45,129 bases of DNA from Rhodospirillales bacterium (GCA_947470575.1 CANITX010000005.1:1-45129); one strand, 5' to 3'; counted from the stretch's first letter, positions 30,107-39,916 are shown. Numbers and translations: made by a program. Notes: generated by a model not told the origin, from the sequence alone.

Positions 30107-31854
30107 GCAGCATGCTCCCGGTCGTAGGTGGCGATCATGGCGACGAAAGCGTCTTCCAGGGTCGCATCGTCGCCATCGGCATGCTGATGCTTGATCGCAT
30201 CGGGATCGCCCAACGCGATCAGGCGACCGCGATAAATGACGCCAAGGCGGTCACAGTACTCGGCCTCGTCCATGAAATGCGAGGTGACCAAGACAGTGAC
30301 GCCGGATTCCGCCATCACGTCGATACGCCGCCAGAATTCCCGCCGGGCGATGGGATCGACGCCCGACGTCGGCTCATCGAGAAACAAGATGCGGGGACGG
30401 TGCAAGATAGCGCAAGCCAGCGACAACCGGCGTTGCAGGCCAAGCGGCAATTGGCCGGAAGGCGTGTCGACATGCGCCACAAGACCGAAGTCGCCGATCG
30501 CCTCGGCGATGCGCCGGGCACCCTCACGTCGGTCGAGGCCGTAGACGCTGGCGTTGAAGGCCAGATTCTGGCGGACGGTGAGGCTGCTCGGCTGAGCAAA
30601 CGCCTGCGCCATATAGCCCAACCGGGCGCGGGCATCGGCGCGCGCCGTCATCATGTCGAAGCCGGCCACCCGCGCCGTTCCTGACGTCGGCGGCAACAGG
30701 CCGCAAAGCATCTTGAAGGTGGTGGATTTACCGGCGCCATTCGGCCCGAGCAAGCCGAATATCTCCCCGGGGCCGACCTGAAAGGTGACGCCGTCGACAG
30801 CCTTGAAGCTGCCAAAGCTTCGGCTCAGGTCACGGGTTTCGATGGCAGGACCGTTAACCGCCACAGAGGCAACGACGGGAGCGGCAGGAGCGGGAACCAT
30901 GCCGTCTCGATGTTCGAGCAGGCGGGCTATGTAGGCGTCCTCGTATCGCGGTGCCATCGGAACGGGAGACGCATCTGTACCGAGGGATTCGGCCGTTGGC
31001 GGCGGCGCACCCTTGGCCGTAACCAGGCGCAGGGACCGTCCTTGAATCCAAGTATCGATGACGCCCGGTGCCTCTGCGGCCCGTCGGGCGATGCGGCGGC
31101 GGTCGCCGTCGCCCATCGCCACGCGGAAGCTGCGGCCCACCAAAGTCCGTACGAAGGCATCCGGCGGACCATCGTCGAGCACCCGTCCGCCATCGAGCAG
31201 CAGCACCCGGTCGCAACGCGCGGCCTCATCCAAATAGGCGGTGCTCCACAGGATGGCGAGACCGCGCCCGGCCAGTCCTTCGACCATCGCCCACAGCTCG
31301 CGCCGAGAAACAGGATCTACGCCGACCCCCGGTTCGTCGAGCAGCAGCACCTTCGGATCGCCAAGAAGCGTGCAGGCAAGACCGAGCTTCTGCTTCATAC
31401 CACCCGACAGCTTGCCGGCCGGCCGGCCGGTGAAGGCGGCAAGGCCGGACAACGCGAGCAATTCGGAGAAGCGGTCGGGGCGAACAGCCGGCGCCACGTC
31501 GCGCAGGTCGGCGTAGAGGGTCAGGTTCTCGCCGACGGTGAGATCCTCATAGAGGCCGAAGCGCTGTGGCATGTAGCCGACGACCGCGCCCAACGCCGCA
31601 CCATCCTGGCTCGGGTCCAGCCCCATCACCGAAACGTGGCCGGCGTCAGGCAACAGCAGGCCGGCGATGACACGAATCAGGGTAGTCTTGCCGGCGCCGT
31701 CCGGACCCGCCAAGCCGGTGATAACCCCCGCCGCCATGGCCCCCGAGACTCCGTCGAGTGCGACGACCGCCCCCGCCGGGCCATGAAACCGCTTGACGAT
31801 GCCGTCAATAACGACGGTCGCTATCGGGATGGCTTCAGCGCCGGCCGGCGTCAT
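30103..31854 (-). CDS. ABC transporter with two fused ATP-binding domains (YbhF/RbbA-like)
   Basis: Two Walker A (GPDGAGKTTLIRV, GPNGAGKSTTFKM) and two Walker B regions (VLLLDEPGVGVDP, ILFLDEPTSGVDP). Confidence 0.93.
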   Translation of the reverse strand: MTPAGAEAIPIATVVIDGIVKRFHGPAGAVVALDGVSGAMAAGVITGLAGPDGAGKTTLIRVIAGLLLPDAGHVSVMGLDPSQDGAALGAVVGYMPQRFGLYEDLTVGENLTLYADLRDVAPAVRPDRFSELLALSGLAAFTGRPAGKLSGGMKQKLGLACTLLGDPKVLLLDEPGVGVDPVSRRELWAMVEGLAGRGLAILWSTAYLDEAARCDRVLLLDGGRVLDDGPPDAFVRTLVGRSFRVAMGDGDRRRIARRAAEAPGVIDTWIQGRSLRLVTAKGAPPPTAESLGTDASPVPMAPRYEDAYIARLLEHRDGMVPAPAAPVVASVAVNGPAIETRDLSRSFGSFKAVDGVTFQVGPGEIFGLLGPNGAGKSTTFKMLCGLLPPTSGTARVAGFDMMTARADARARLGYMAQAFAQPSSLTVRQNLAFNASVYGLDRREGARRIAEAIGDFGLVAHVDTPSGQLPLGLQRRLSLACAILHRPRILFLDEPTSGVDPIARREFWRRIDVMAESGVTVLVTSHFMDEAEYCDRLGVIYRGRLIALGDPDAIKHQHADGDDATLEDAFVAMIATYDREHAA

Positions 31855-32827
31855 CGGCGATCACGGTCACCGGCATGCCCTGGCGTAAGCCGCTGTCCGG
31901 ATTTGCGACGATCACACGGGCGCGATAAACCAGATCGGTACGCAGTTCCGGCGTCTCGACGGCTTTTGGCGTGAACTCGGCGGTCGGCGAAACGAACCCG
32001 ACAGTGCCGCGATAGACCTTGCCCGGATGGCTGTCGGTGGTGATGCCAACAGCCATCCCCGGGCGTAGCCGGCCGAGATCGGGCTCGCCGACGTAGGTGC
32101 GCACCCACACCGGGTCGGACAGCGCAAGGGAGAACACAACCGAGCCGGCACCGACCACAGCGCCGACCTCGCGGGCGCGGGTCAGCAAGATACCAGCGGA
32201 CGGCGCGACCAGGTTGGTTTCGGTCAGGCGATACCGGGCCAGGGATAGCAACGCCTGCTCCGACGTCAGCAGGGCACGCGTGGCAGCGATATCCTCCTTG
32301 CGCGGACCTTCCTCGATCAGCTTTAGATCGGCCTGGCGCGCTTCGACGGCAGCACGGGCCGACTGCGCCTCGGCACGGGAATCGTCCAAAGTCTGGCGGG
32401 CAGCAAAATCCTGCTGGGCTAGCGTCTGCTTGCGCTGCAGGGTCGCCTCAGCGTTGGCCACGTGGGCGCGCGCCGCATCCAGATCGGCCCGAGCCCGGGC
32501 GATTTCCGGCGGTCGGCTGCCGGCTTCCAACTTGGCGAGCAGCGCTGCCTGGTTCGCCACCCGTGCCTCGGCCACGGCAACCGTATCGGCGTAGGGATCG
32601 GCATCGAGACGTGCAAGCAACTGACCGGCAGCGACGGCCTCGCCCTCGTCCGCCGCCAATTCGACGATCTTGCCTTCGACCACGAAGGCAAGATCGACCT
32701 GACGCACGTCGACGTTGCCATAGAGAGTGAGGAAACCGCCAGGCTGGGTGGTCCTGTGAGCCCACCACCAGCCACCGACACCGACGGCAACGATCAACGC
32801 GATGAGGAAAGGACGCTTGGTTGACAT
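31835..32827 (-). CDS. HlyD-family membrane-fusion/periplasmic adaptor (YbhG-like)
   Basis: N-terminal TM; LYGNVDVRQVDLAFVVEGKIVELAADEGEAVAAGQLLARLD; long coiled-coil; overlaps the ATPase gene. Confidence 0.93.
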   Translation of the reverse strand: MSTKRPFLIALIVAVGVGGWWWAHRTTQPGGFLTLYGNVDVRQVDLAFVVEGKIVELAADEGEAVAAGQLLARLDADPYADTVAVAEARVANQAALLAKLEAGSRPPEIARARADLDAARAHVANAEATLQRKQTLAQQDFAARQTLDDSRAEAQSARAAVEARQADLKLIEEGPRKEDIAATRALLTSEQALLSLARYRLTETNLVAPSAGILLTRAREVGAVVGAGSVVFSLALSDPVWVRTYVGEPDLGRLRPGMAVGITTDSHPGKVYRGTVGFVSPTAEFTPKAVETPELRTDLVYRARVIVANPDSGLRQGMPVTVIADDAGRR

Positions 32828-33206
32828 GCCGCCAGCTTAACCCCACGCCCGACCGAGCAGAAGCCTACATCGTGGCCTTCTGCCCGTTGTGGCGGGCACG
32901 CGCAGCGGAATTTAGGAAATGCGCCGAAAGTAACGATGCCTATTCTTAGGCGCAGAATTGCAGGATCAAGGACCAGCCGCCTGCCGATCCACCAAGCCAC
33001 AGGGTCAAAGCCGCTAGATGCGACAGTGGGGCACTGTCGTCATTCTCATGGGAGAAAAAGAGATCGAACGGCAGCAATCGATCCTCCATTGTGACGATTT
33101 CAACCGTCAGCTTATTTAGAATGACGCACGCTACCGCCCTGTCCCATTAGCCAAAAGTATAAGATAGTCCGACGACCGCGTGACTAGTCGCACGGAGGAC
33201 ATGCCG

Positions 33207-34232
33207 ATGCCCAAAGGAGTCGATACCGTAGCGAGGCGCAACACCGGCAGTATCGTTGCGACTTTGTTCCTGCTATGCGCCCATGTCGCCTGGGCCGAAG
33301 ATATCCGCAAAGCAACCGCATGGGCACCGGGAGTGCCCGCCGAATCCATTGAATGGCGGGTCGGTCCTCCGTCGGACGCCCTCATCCGCTACCTGCGCGA
33401 AGACAACCGCAAGCAGGGATTCCGCCAAGTACCCCGGGCGGCACAGGCCGACCCCGCTTTGGCCGCTGATATCCGCCAAGCCATCGCCACCATGCCTGAG
33501 CCGGTTCGTCGTCTGGTGGCACCCAAGCTGATCGGCGTCTTCACCGTGCGCGACCTCGGCAGTACGGCCTCGGCCGAACACATACAGGGGCCGGACGGTG
33601 GTTGGCACAGGGGCATCGTATCACTGGACGTTGGTGCAATCGATCGGCGGGCAAACACCTGGATATCATGGCGGGAAGGAACCGCCTTCCGTACCGAGCC
33701 CGGCTTCAATATCGTCGGACGCATTGCCGATTTTGCCGACGACGGGCGCATTAACGCGATTCGTTACATTTTACTCCATGAATTCGCCCATATCGCTAGC
33801 ATTGGCGAACCTTATCTGCCGTCTTGGGACCTACCGCCGGCCAAAGGTGAAGAGTGCCGCTTTACTTACGTCTGTCTGTCGTGGACCGACCAAGGCGGGC
33901 GCAGCCGATACGACGATGTCCTGCCCGAACGCCACAGCGTCGCTTACTACCAGCCACCCGAAAAGCGGCTGCCCGCAGCGGCGGCGGAAGGGCTTTATCG
34001 AGGCCTTGGCAGCAGTGACTTCGTTTCCCTCTATGCCGCCACCTCCCCCCACGAGGACTTTGCCGAGGCTTTTGCCAACTACGTCCATGTCCAACTGATG
34101 GGCTTGCCCTACCGTATCGACATCCGGCGTGACGACCGGACGGTGGCAGTGGCCGAGCCATGCTGGTTGGAGGAACGCTGCGCCGTTAAGCGGCGGTTCA
34201 TCGAGGCTCTGCTAGACCTAGCGAAAGGTTGA
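33207..34232 (+). CDS. Exported putative zinc metallopeptidase (HEXXH zincin)
   Basis: Signal-peptide-like VATLFLLCAHVAWAED; RYILLHEFAHIASIGEPYLPSW; distal SPHEDFAEAFANYVHVQL. GGAGG at 33194-33198 favours the ATG at 33207. Confidence 0.75.
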   Translation: MPKGVDTVARRNTGSIVATLFLLCAHVAWAEDIRKATAWAPGVPAESIEWRVGPPSDALIRYLREDNRKQGFRQVPRAAQADPALAADIRQAIATMPEPVRRLVAPKLIGVFTVRDLGSTASAEHIQGPDGGWHRGIVSLDVGAIDRRANTWISWREGTAFRTEPGFNIVGRIADFADDGRINAIRYILLHEFAHIASIGEPYLPSWDLPPAKGEECRFTYVCLSWTDQGGRSRYDDVLPERHSVAYYQPPEKRLPAAAAEGLYRGLGSSDFVSLYAATSPHEDFAEAFANYVHVQLMGLPYRIDIRRDDRTVAVAEPCWLEERCAVKRRFIEALLDLAKG

Positions 34233-34276
34233 GGCGGCGCTCCGACGGGCAGGCGGCAGGAACATGCCAAGGCTGC

Positions 34277-34438
34277 CTAGTTCAGGAAAGCTGCGACCTG
34301 CCAGGTCACCAGAGATGCGATTAGCAAGGCAAGCGCCAAGTGAACCAACGCCGCAAAGCGACGGGCCTGCCGCGATTTGCGCGGCGGCGTCTTATCTGTA
34401 TCAACGGTCGCCTTCATTCGTGGGTTTGTCGTGGCCAT
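34277..34438 (-). CDS. 53-aa predicted single-TM small protein (not in the supplied ORF track)
   Basis: MATTNPRMKATVDTDKTPPRKSRQARRFAALVHLALALLIASLVTWQVAAFLN; basic N-terminus then one hydrophobic helix. Confidence 0.45.
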   Translation of the reverse strand: MATTNPRMKATVDTDKTPPRKSRQARRFAALVHLALALLIASLVTWQVAAFLN

Positions 34439-34616
34439 TATCGAACTTCAGCCGAGGGAGCCGGCCTCCTGGAAACCACCGGCCTTTGAAAAAGGGCGCA
34501 GCATCGATCCAGGGGCTCGGTCTTAAGTCTATTCATCTATCCGGTTTATCGTTCCATTCCAAGACGTATGAGGCTCCGCTGCCCTAGCGAACGTCAAGAT
34601 GTAACGAGCTTGACCG

Positions 34617-34632
34617 AGTGATTGCGATCACT
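34617..34632. promoter_or_regulatory. Perfect inverted repeat AGTGAT-TGCG-ATCACT, possible Crp/Fnr-superfamily operator
   Basis: 16-bp dyad read directly from sequence; spacing resembles TTGAT-N4-ATCAA boxes; lies 40 bp upstream of the 34672 ORF. Confidence 0.35.
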
Positions 34633-34671
34633 GCGCGATACCTATCCGTTAACTAAAAACGGTCCCTTAAG

Positions 34672-34884
34672 ATGAGTAACGTGAGCAGACAGATGAACAC
34701 TACCGCCGAAGATCGTCTCCAGCCAGTTGGTGACCGCACGGATAGCCATGCGGGGATAAGGCCGTCCTCTGCCGAGAAAGACACGCTAGCCGGCCAACGT
34801 GCGCAAGCGGCTATGGCCTGCTATGAGTCCTATATTGCAGAATATCGGGCATGGGCACGCACGCTTCGCCGCCCTACAAGCTGA
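34672..34884 (+). CDS. Small hypothetical protein (70 aa)
   Basis: Open frame MSNVSRQMNTTAEDRLQPVGDRTDSHAGIRPSSAEKDTLAGQRAQAAMACYESYIAEYRAWARTLRRPTS; no competing gene on either strand, no recognised family. Confidence 0.3.
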   Translation: MSNVSRQMNTTAEDRLQPVGDRTDSHAGIRPSSAEKDTLAGQRAQAAMACYESYIAEYRAWARTLRRPTS

Positions 34885-35343
34885 GTTCTAAGACCCATCC
34901 AGCAGCAGCCATCTGCCAGCACCATGACGGTCCGCAAATATCCCCTGCGGCCCACCCCCGGTTCGAGACAACGACTGATATAGTTGTCCCCGCCATTTCA
35001 GATAACGGGGGATATTCGTCGTCATACCGACGAGCGTTCTTTCAGGATTCATAACCGACTACTTAAGGCCAACCGACCGGCGTGCGATACGATGAAACAG
35101 CATTGGCCAACGCGCGGGGCGAAAAACCCCGTGAACCTTATATTGCTAAACAAGCAGCGTTGGTTAATGCAGCCTACGACGAGTCGGTCGCCAACACGGC
35201 TGCTTCTCGGCATCGGAAGTGGGATGGCTCAGGATCGGGTTTCGTCCCATGCTAGAGTATATTAATCTTCAGGCACGGCGCGCTCCGCCGATGGATGCAA
35301 TCCACGCGGCACGCCACCGTCTGCAGACACCGCAATTAGGGGA

Positions 35344-36264
35344 ATGGCAATGCGATTGATCGTCAACGGACAACAAGCTTTCGGAAAGGCCGTTCTCGAA
35401 GCGCTGCTCGAAAGAGGTGGCGATGAAGTGGTCGGCGTTTACTGCGCCCCCGATAAGGAAGGCCGGCGGATCGACCCCCTTAAGGAATTTGCCCTGCAAA
35501 AAGGACTCCCGGTATTCCAGCCCGCCTCCTACAAGGAACCCGCCGTTTGGGACCAAATGCGGTCGCTGAAACCTGATCTGGGTGTCATGGCTTATGTCAC
35601 TATTTTCGTGCCGGAAGAAGCACTTGCCATCCCCCGGCTGGGTACCATCCAATACCATCCGTCGCTACTGCCCCTCCATCGCGGCCCAAGCTCGATCAAC
35701 TGGCCGATCATCATGGGAAAAACACGCACGGGGCTGACCATTTTTTGGCCGGATAACGGCCTCGATGAAGGGCCCATCCTGCTGCAAAAAGAGGTCGATA
35801 TCGGTCCCGATGACACGCTTGGCAGCATCTACTTCAATCACCTGTTTCCGATGGGCGTGCAAGCGATGTTGGAAGGCATCGATCTGGTGCGCGCCGGCAA
35901 GGCCCCCAAAGTCAACCAGGATGATTCCAAGGCAACCTATGAAAGCTGGTGCCGCAAGAAAGACGCCGAGATCGACTGGGCCAAACCGGTCGATCAGGTC
36001 TACAACCTGATTCGCGGAACTAATCCACAGCCGGGCGCCTGGACCAAATACAAAGGCCAAACGTTGGAGATTTACGACAGCGCCAAGGAAGCGGGCACCG
36101 GCACTCCCGGCACCGTCCTCGATATCGGACCGAACGGCGTCATCGTCGCCACCCAAGGCGGAAGTATCCGCATCCAGCGGGTCAAGCCGGACAACGGGGC
36201 CAAGCAGACGGCGGCCGAGTTCGCTGCCGCCAGCGGTCTTGCCAAGGGCGACCGGCTGGGTTGA
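35344..36264 (+). CDS. Formyltransferase-family protein, stand-alone 10-formyl-THF hydrolase-like (resembles ALDH1L1 N-terminal half)
   Basis: IQYHPSLLPLHRGPSSINWPIIMGKTRTGLTIFWPDNGLDEGPILLQKEVDIGPDDTLGSIYFNHLFPMG plus a C-terminal Fmt_C-like region (IDWAKPVDQVYNLIRGTNPQPGAWT). Confidence 0.88.
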   Translation: MAMRLIVNGQQAFGKAVLEALLERGGDEVVGVYCAPDKEGRRIDPLKEFALQKGLPVFQPASYKEPAVWDQMRSLKPDLGVMAYVTIFVPEEALAIPRLGTIQYHPSLLPLHRGPSSINWPIIMGKTRTGLTIFWPDNGLDEGPILLQKEVDIGPDDTLGSIYFNHLFPMGVQAMLEGIDLVRAGKAPKVNQDDSKATYESWCRKKDAEIDWAKPVDQVYNLIRGTNPQPGAWTKYKGQTLEIYDSAKEAGTGTPGTVLDIGPNGVIVATQGGSIRIQRVKPDNGAKQTAAEFAAASGLAKGDRLG

Positions 36265-36286
36265 ACTGTCGCTCGATTCGGGGCCG

Positions 36287-36715
36287 TCAGCTCTGAATGT
36301 AGCTTTGGAGCTGCTCGGTTTCCGATTCCAACTGTTCCAGCCGGTGCTTGACCATATCGCCGATGCTCACGATGCCAACCAGACGGCCGTCTTCGACCAC
36401 GGGAATGTGGCGAAACCGTCCGGCAGTCATGTCGCGCATGATATCTTCGACATGACTGTGCAACGTGCATGTCATCACCTTACGGGTCATGAGCTTTTCA
36501 ATTGGCATCGCAAGCACGGACGCACCGTGCTGGGGCAAGCCACGCACGATGTCGCGTTCCGACAAAATGCCGACAACCGCCCCGGCTGCATCCGTAATGA
36601 CAAGAGCACCGATACGATGCTCCTTGAGCAAGTTTGCCGCCGCGGCAACCGTGGTCTGCGGCATGGCGGTGACGACAACGCTACCCTTGGTGTGGATGAC
36701 TTTCTGAACTTGCAT
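36287..36715 (-). CDS. CBS-domain pair protein
   Basis: MQVQKVIHTKGSVVVTAMPQTTVAAAANLLKEHRIGALVITDAAGAVVGILSERDIVRGL...GRFRHIPVVEDGRLVGIVSIGDMVKHRL. Confidence 0.93.
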   Translation of the reverse strand: MQVQKVIHTKGSVVVTAMPQTTVAAAANLLKEHRIGALVITDAAGAVVGILSERDIVRGLPQHGASVLAMPIEKLMTRKVMTCTLHSHVEDIMRDMTAGRFRHIPVVEDGRLVGIVSIGDMVKHRLEQLESETEQLQSYIQS

Positions 36716-36986
36716 GATTCCCTCACGGCAGCCTACCCAGCGCTGTGAGCGAACCGGCCTATACCGCCCTTCGCGGTGGCACATGAAAAGTAGAACGGCA
36801 ATCGGCCCGCCGTCCGGCATTCTTATTTCGCACCGGTTATTTACTGGCGACACATCAAGATCGCCGCACTTCCCGTCACGCATCCCCACCGGAGGAAGGG
36901 CGAACTTCGGTTCGCCCGCACAAAAACCATACCACAAATATATGTCAAAGCACTATCCGGAACCCGGGCTCAAGGAACTCGCTTGT

Positions 36987-39155
36987 TCAATCCTTGGCAG
37001 CAAGCCTCGCGGAAGCAGCAACCCGGGTCGCAAAAAATTCCCGCGCTTCCTCCAAATGCATCGGCGGGCAGAACAGGTTTCCCTGAACAAGATCGCATTT
37101 GACGTTGCGCAGGAATTCGCTCTGCGCTTCGGTTTCCACTCCTTCGCCGACGACCTTCAGGCCTAACCTGTGGGCCATGTCGATTACAGCCTGAGTTATC
37201 CTGGCGTCATCGGGGTTGTGTGTAATTTCGCTTAGGAATGCACGATCGATCTTGACCGAGGTGAAAAGCAGACGCTTGAGAAAGTTGAGCGGCGAATAGC
37301 CAGTTCCGAAATCGTCGATGCATAGACGCACACCATTGGCCGATAGCTCCGCCAACATATTGCGTACCCGCACCTCATCCTCCATCAACAGACCTTCCGT
37401 AAATTCCAGTTCCAGGCAACCAGGAGCAAGGCCGCTAAGGTCGAGCGCCTTGTTAACCATGGTCAGAATGCGCCCTTCGCGAAACTGCCGGCTGGAAACA
37501 TTGATGCACAGGCGTAGGCCGTTGGCTCCCTTCTCTTGCCAAGACTTGACCGCACGGCAAGCCGTATCCATCGCTCATTCGCCGATAGCGCCAATCAACC
37601 CCTTTTCCTCGGCAACCGGGATGAACCGCGCGGGCGGTACCAAACCAAGCTCGGCACTCTCCCAACACAATAAAGCCTCGATCGCAACAGGTTGCCCGGT
37701 CGCCACATCGAAGATCGGTTGATACAATATAGTGAATTCTTGTCGCTCGAGAGCCCGTCGCAGATAGGACTCAAGCCGCATTTGCTCTACAGCCCGAGCG
37801 TTGATTTCGGTCGTGAAGAACCGATAAGCATTTCGCCCCTCACCCTTCGCCCGATAAAGGGCTGCATCGGCATTTTTCAACAGAACATCCGGGGAATCCC
37901 CGTCGTCGGGGAAAACCGTGATGCCGATACTGACCTGGGCAAACATCTCCTGCCCATTGATGTTGTAGGGCACGCGAAACGCTTGCATGAACTTGCTGGC
38001 AACCACGGCGGCACTATTGCTGGATTCGATTTCCTGCAAGACAACCGTGAACTCATCGCCACCAAAGCGGGCAACCGTATCCTCGGCGCGCACGCATTCA
38101 GTCAGCCGCTGAGCCACCTGACGCAACAACTCATCCCCGGCTGCGTGACCCAGCGTGTCGTTGATGTCCTTAAAATTATCAAGGTCGAGGAACAGAACGG
38201 CGGCTGATTCTTCATCGCGCTTGGCCCGGCTGAGGACTTGATTCAACCGGTCGAGAAACAGCGTGCGGTTAGGCAAACCGGTAAGGGAATCGAAATTTGC
38301 CTGACGCAGCAAGCGGCGTTGCGCTTCGCGCAGGTCTTCCTCGGCCCGACGCCGTTCGGCAATTTCCTGGGTCAGTTCGGACGTCCGCTCGTCGACCCGC
38401 TTCTCCAGCATCGTATTAACTTCGTTAAGCGCCTCCTCCACCTGCAGTCGCTCGGCGTGCTCATGCGCGAATTGCTGCTTGCTTTCGGCCAATCGGCGCT
38501 CAGTTTCCAACTGGGCATCGTGTTGATGTCGGATGATGCCTTCAGCCCGCCTTACCACAAGAAGCAGCCCGCCATAGAAGGTGGCAGCCACCGCGGCTAG
38601 TATGGCAACAAGGTAAAGCGCCGACCGCTGGATTTTAGCGATCCCGTCGGTAGCGTCGGCTGTGATTTCGAGAACGCCTGTTACTTTTCCCGCTTTGTCA
38701 AAGCTCGGCCAATAGGTGGAAACCACATGGCGGTTGTAAACGACACCCGAAAATGTCGTCACCTCATGCTTGAAACCTAACGTACTTGCCGTTCGCCCGG
38801 TCAGCGTCCGCTTAAAAGTCGGATCGTCGCCGACCTCCGCGCTGATCTCGTCGGGAACGGTAGAGTACATCACCCGCCCCCGCGGATGGAGAACCTTGAT
38901 CTTAAGGACAGGCAGCCCATCCACCAGCATCGCCAGAGAGGACCCGAAGCTCCGGATATTTGATCCGGTTAGCAACCAATCCAGGCGGGGGCCAAGACCG
39001 TTGGCCAAAGACCTTGCCAAGGAAAGATTCTGCCCCTCGATCAGGTGAACCAGATCGCTGCGAGCATTCCACCAATACAGGTAGGATAGGCCAGAAACAG
39101 TGACGGCGAGGGCAAGCGCGCAAATGATCGAGAAGTGCCGCAACAGCCGAAACAT
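36987..39155 (-). pseudogene. Membrane GGDEF-EAL protein interrupted by an in-frame TGA
   Basis: ORF 37575..39155 (TM-periplasmic loop-TM-coiled coil-GGDEF with ARFGGDEF; EAL start IEALLCW) ends at TGA 37575-37577. The same frame continues directly as 36987..37571 with the rest of EAL (INVSSRQF, ELEFTEGLL, IDDFGTGYSPL, VKIDRAFL, GEGVETEAQ). Confidence 0.85.
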
Positions 39156-39421
39156 GCCGTAACTTCCAATGAAGGATGCAACGTCAACCGCCACAGACAT
39201 CCATGGCAACGAATCTTACCATGGCATGCAGCTTGCCCCCGTGCAACCGGGCGACGCCTCCTCCTGATATCGATCTCCCCAAGCCGATATCGGAAAAGGC
39301 TTTTTTGCCAATGCGCCGTCGATTGTCGGCAGGGGCTTTCACCAACGACACCGCCTAAGAGGCTGGGCATCGGGCATCCATTGGCTTAATAGTTGAGGGC
39401 GCATTCAACGGCCATGGGAAA

Positions 39422-39916
39422 ATGGGGATGACCGGACACGTCGACCGCAGCGCATTGGTGGCCCTTCTCGAGAAGCTGGGCAATGATAATGACGAGGATG
39501 TGTTATCGGCTGCGCGACAAGCCCATGCTTTGGTTGCCGCCGCCGGCGCCTCCTGGAGCGAGCTGATGGCCTCCGACCGAATTGCGGTAAATAACTATGC
39601 CCCATCGGACGAGGATCGCGAGACAGACGGTATAGTAGAGGACGACCAGGACAACGGATGGGATGACATCGGAGCCAATATGGTTGAAGGAACAGACCTA
39701 GCGAACCTCGCTGACGCAACGACATCGCCGTCCGGTGCGACTCGTGACCACGCCGACATTCTGCGCCTACTGGACCGGCTGCTGGCGCAGGAAAAAGGCG
39801 ACCCTGAATTCTGTGCCGAGTTGGACGGTTATAAACAAGACATCGCCAACGGCGAATTCGACGATCGCGATCGCAGCTATGTCCGCGACCTTTACGACCG
39901 ATTGCGCAAAGTTTAA
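39422..39916 (+). CDS. Hypothetical acidic protein (164 aa)
   Basis: LVALLEKLGNDNDEDVLSAARQAHALVAAAGASWSELM plus C-terminal DHADILRLLDRLLAQEKGDPEFCAELDGYKQDIANGEFDDRDRSYVRDLYDRL. Confidence 0.65.
   Translation: MGMTGHVDRSALVALLEKLGNDNDEDVLSAARQAHALVAAAGASWSELMASDRIAVNNYAPSDEDRETDGIVEDDQDNGWDDIGANMVEGTDLANLADATTSPSGATRDHADILRLLDRLLAQEKGDPEFCAELDGYKQDIANGEFDDRDRSYVRDLYDRLRKV

Noticed and set aside
32882-32897. Hairpin GCCCG-TTGTGG-CGGGC upstream of the adaptor gene
   Set aside because: Only 5 bp stem, no T-run, common by chance in high-GC DNA.
35052-35262. Stop-free stretch GQPTGVRYDETALANARGEKPREPYIAKQAALVNAAYDESVANTAASRHRKWDGSGSGFVPC
   Set aside because: No start codon in frame after the upstream TAA and no recognised family; could be a gene remnant but not supportable alone.
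37575-37577. Selenocysteine (UGA recoding) in the EAL protein
   Set aside because: The position matches a conserved Trp in EAL proteins, not a redox Cys; no SECIS-like element evident.
39284-39293. CCGATATCGG palindrome
   Set aside because: 10-bp self-complementary site without a partner copy or clear promoter context.
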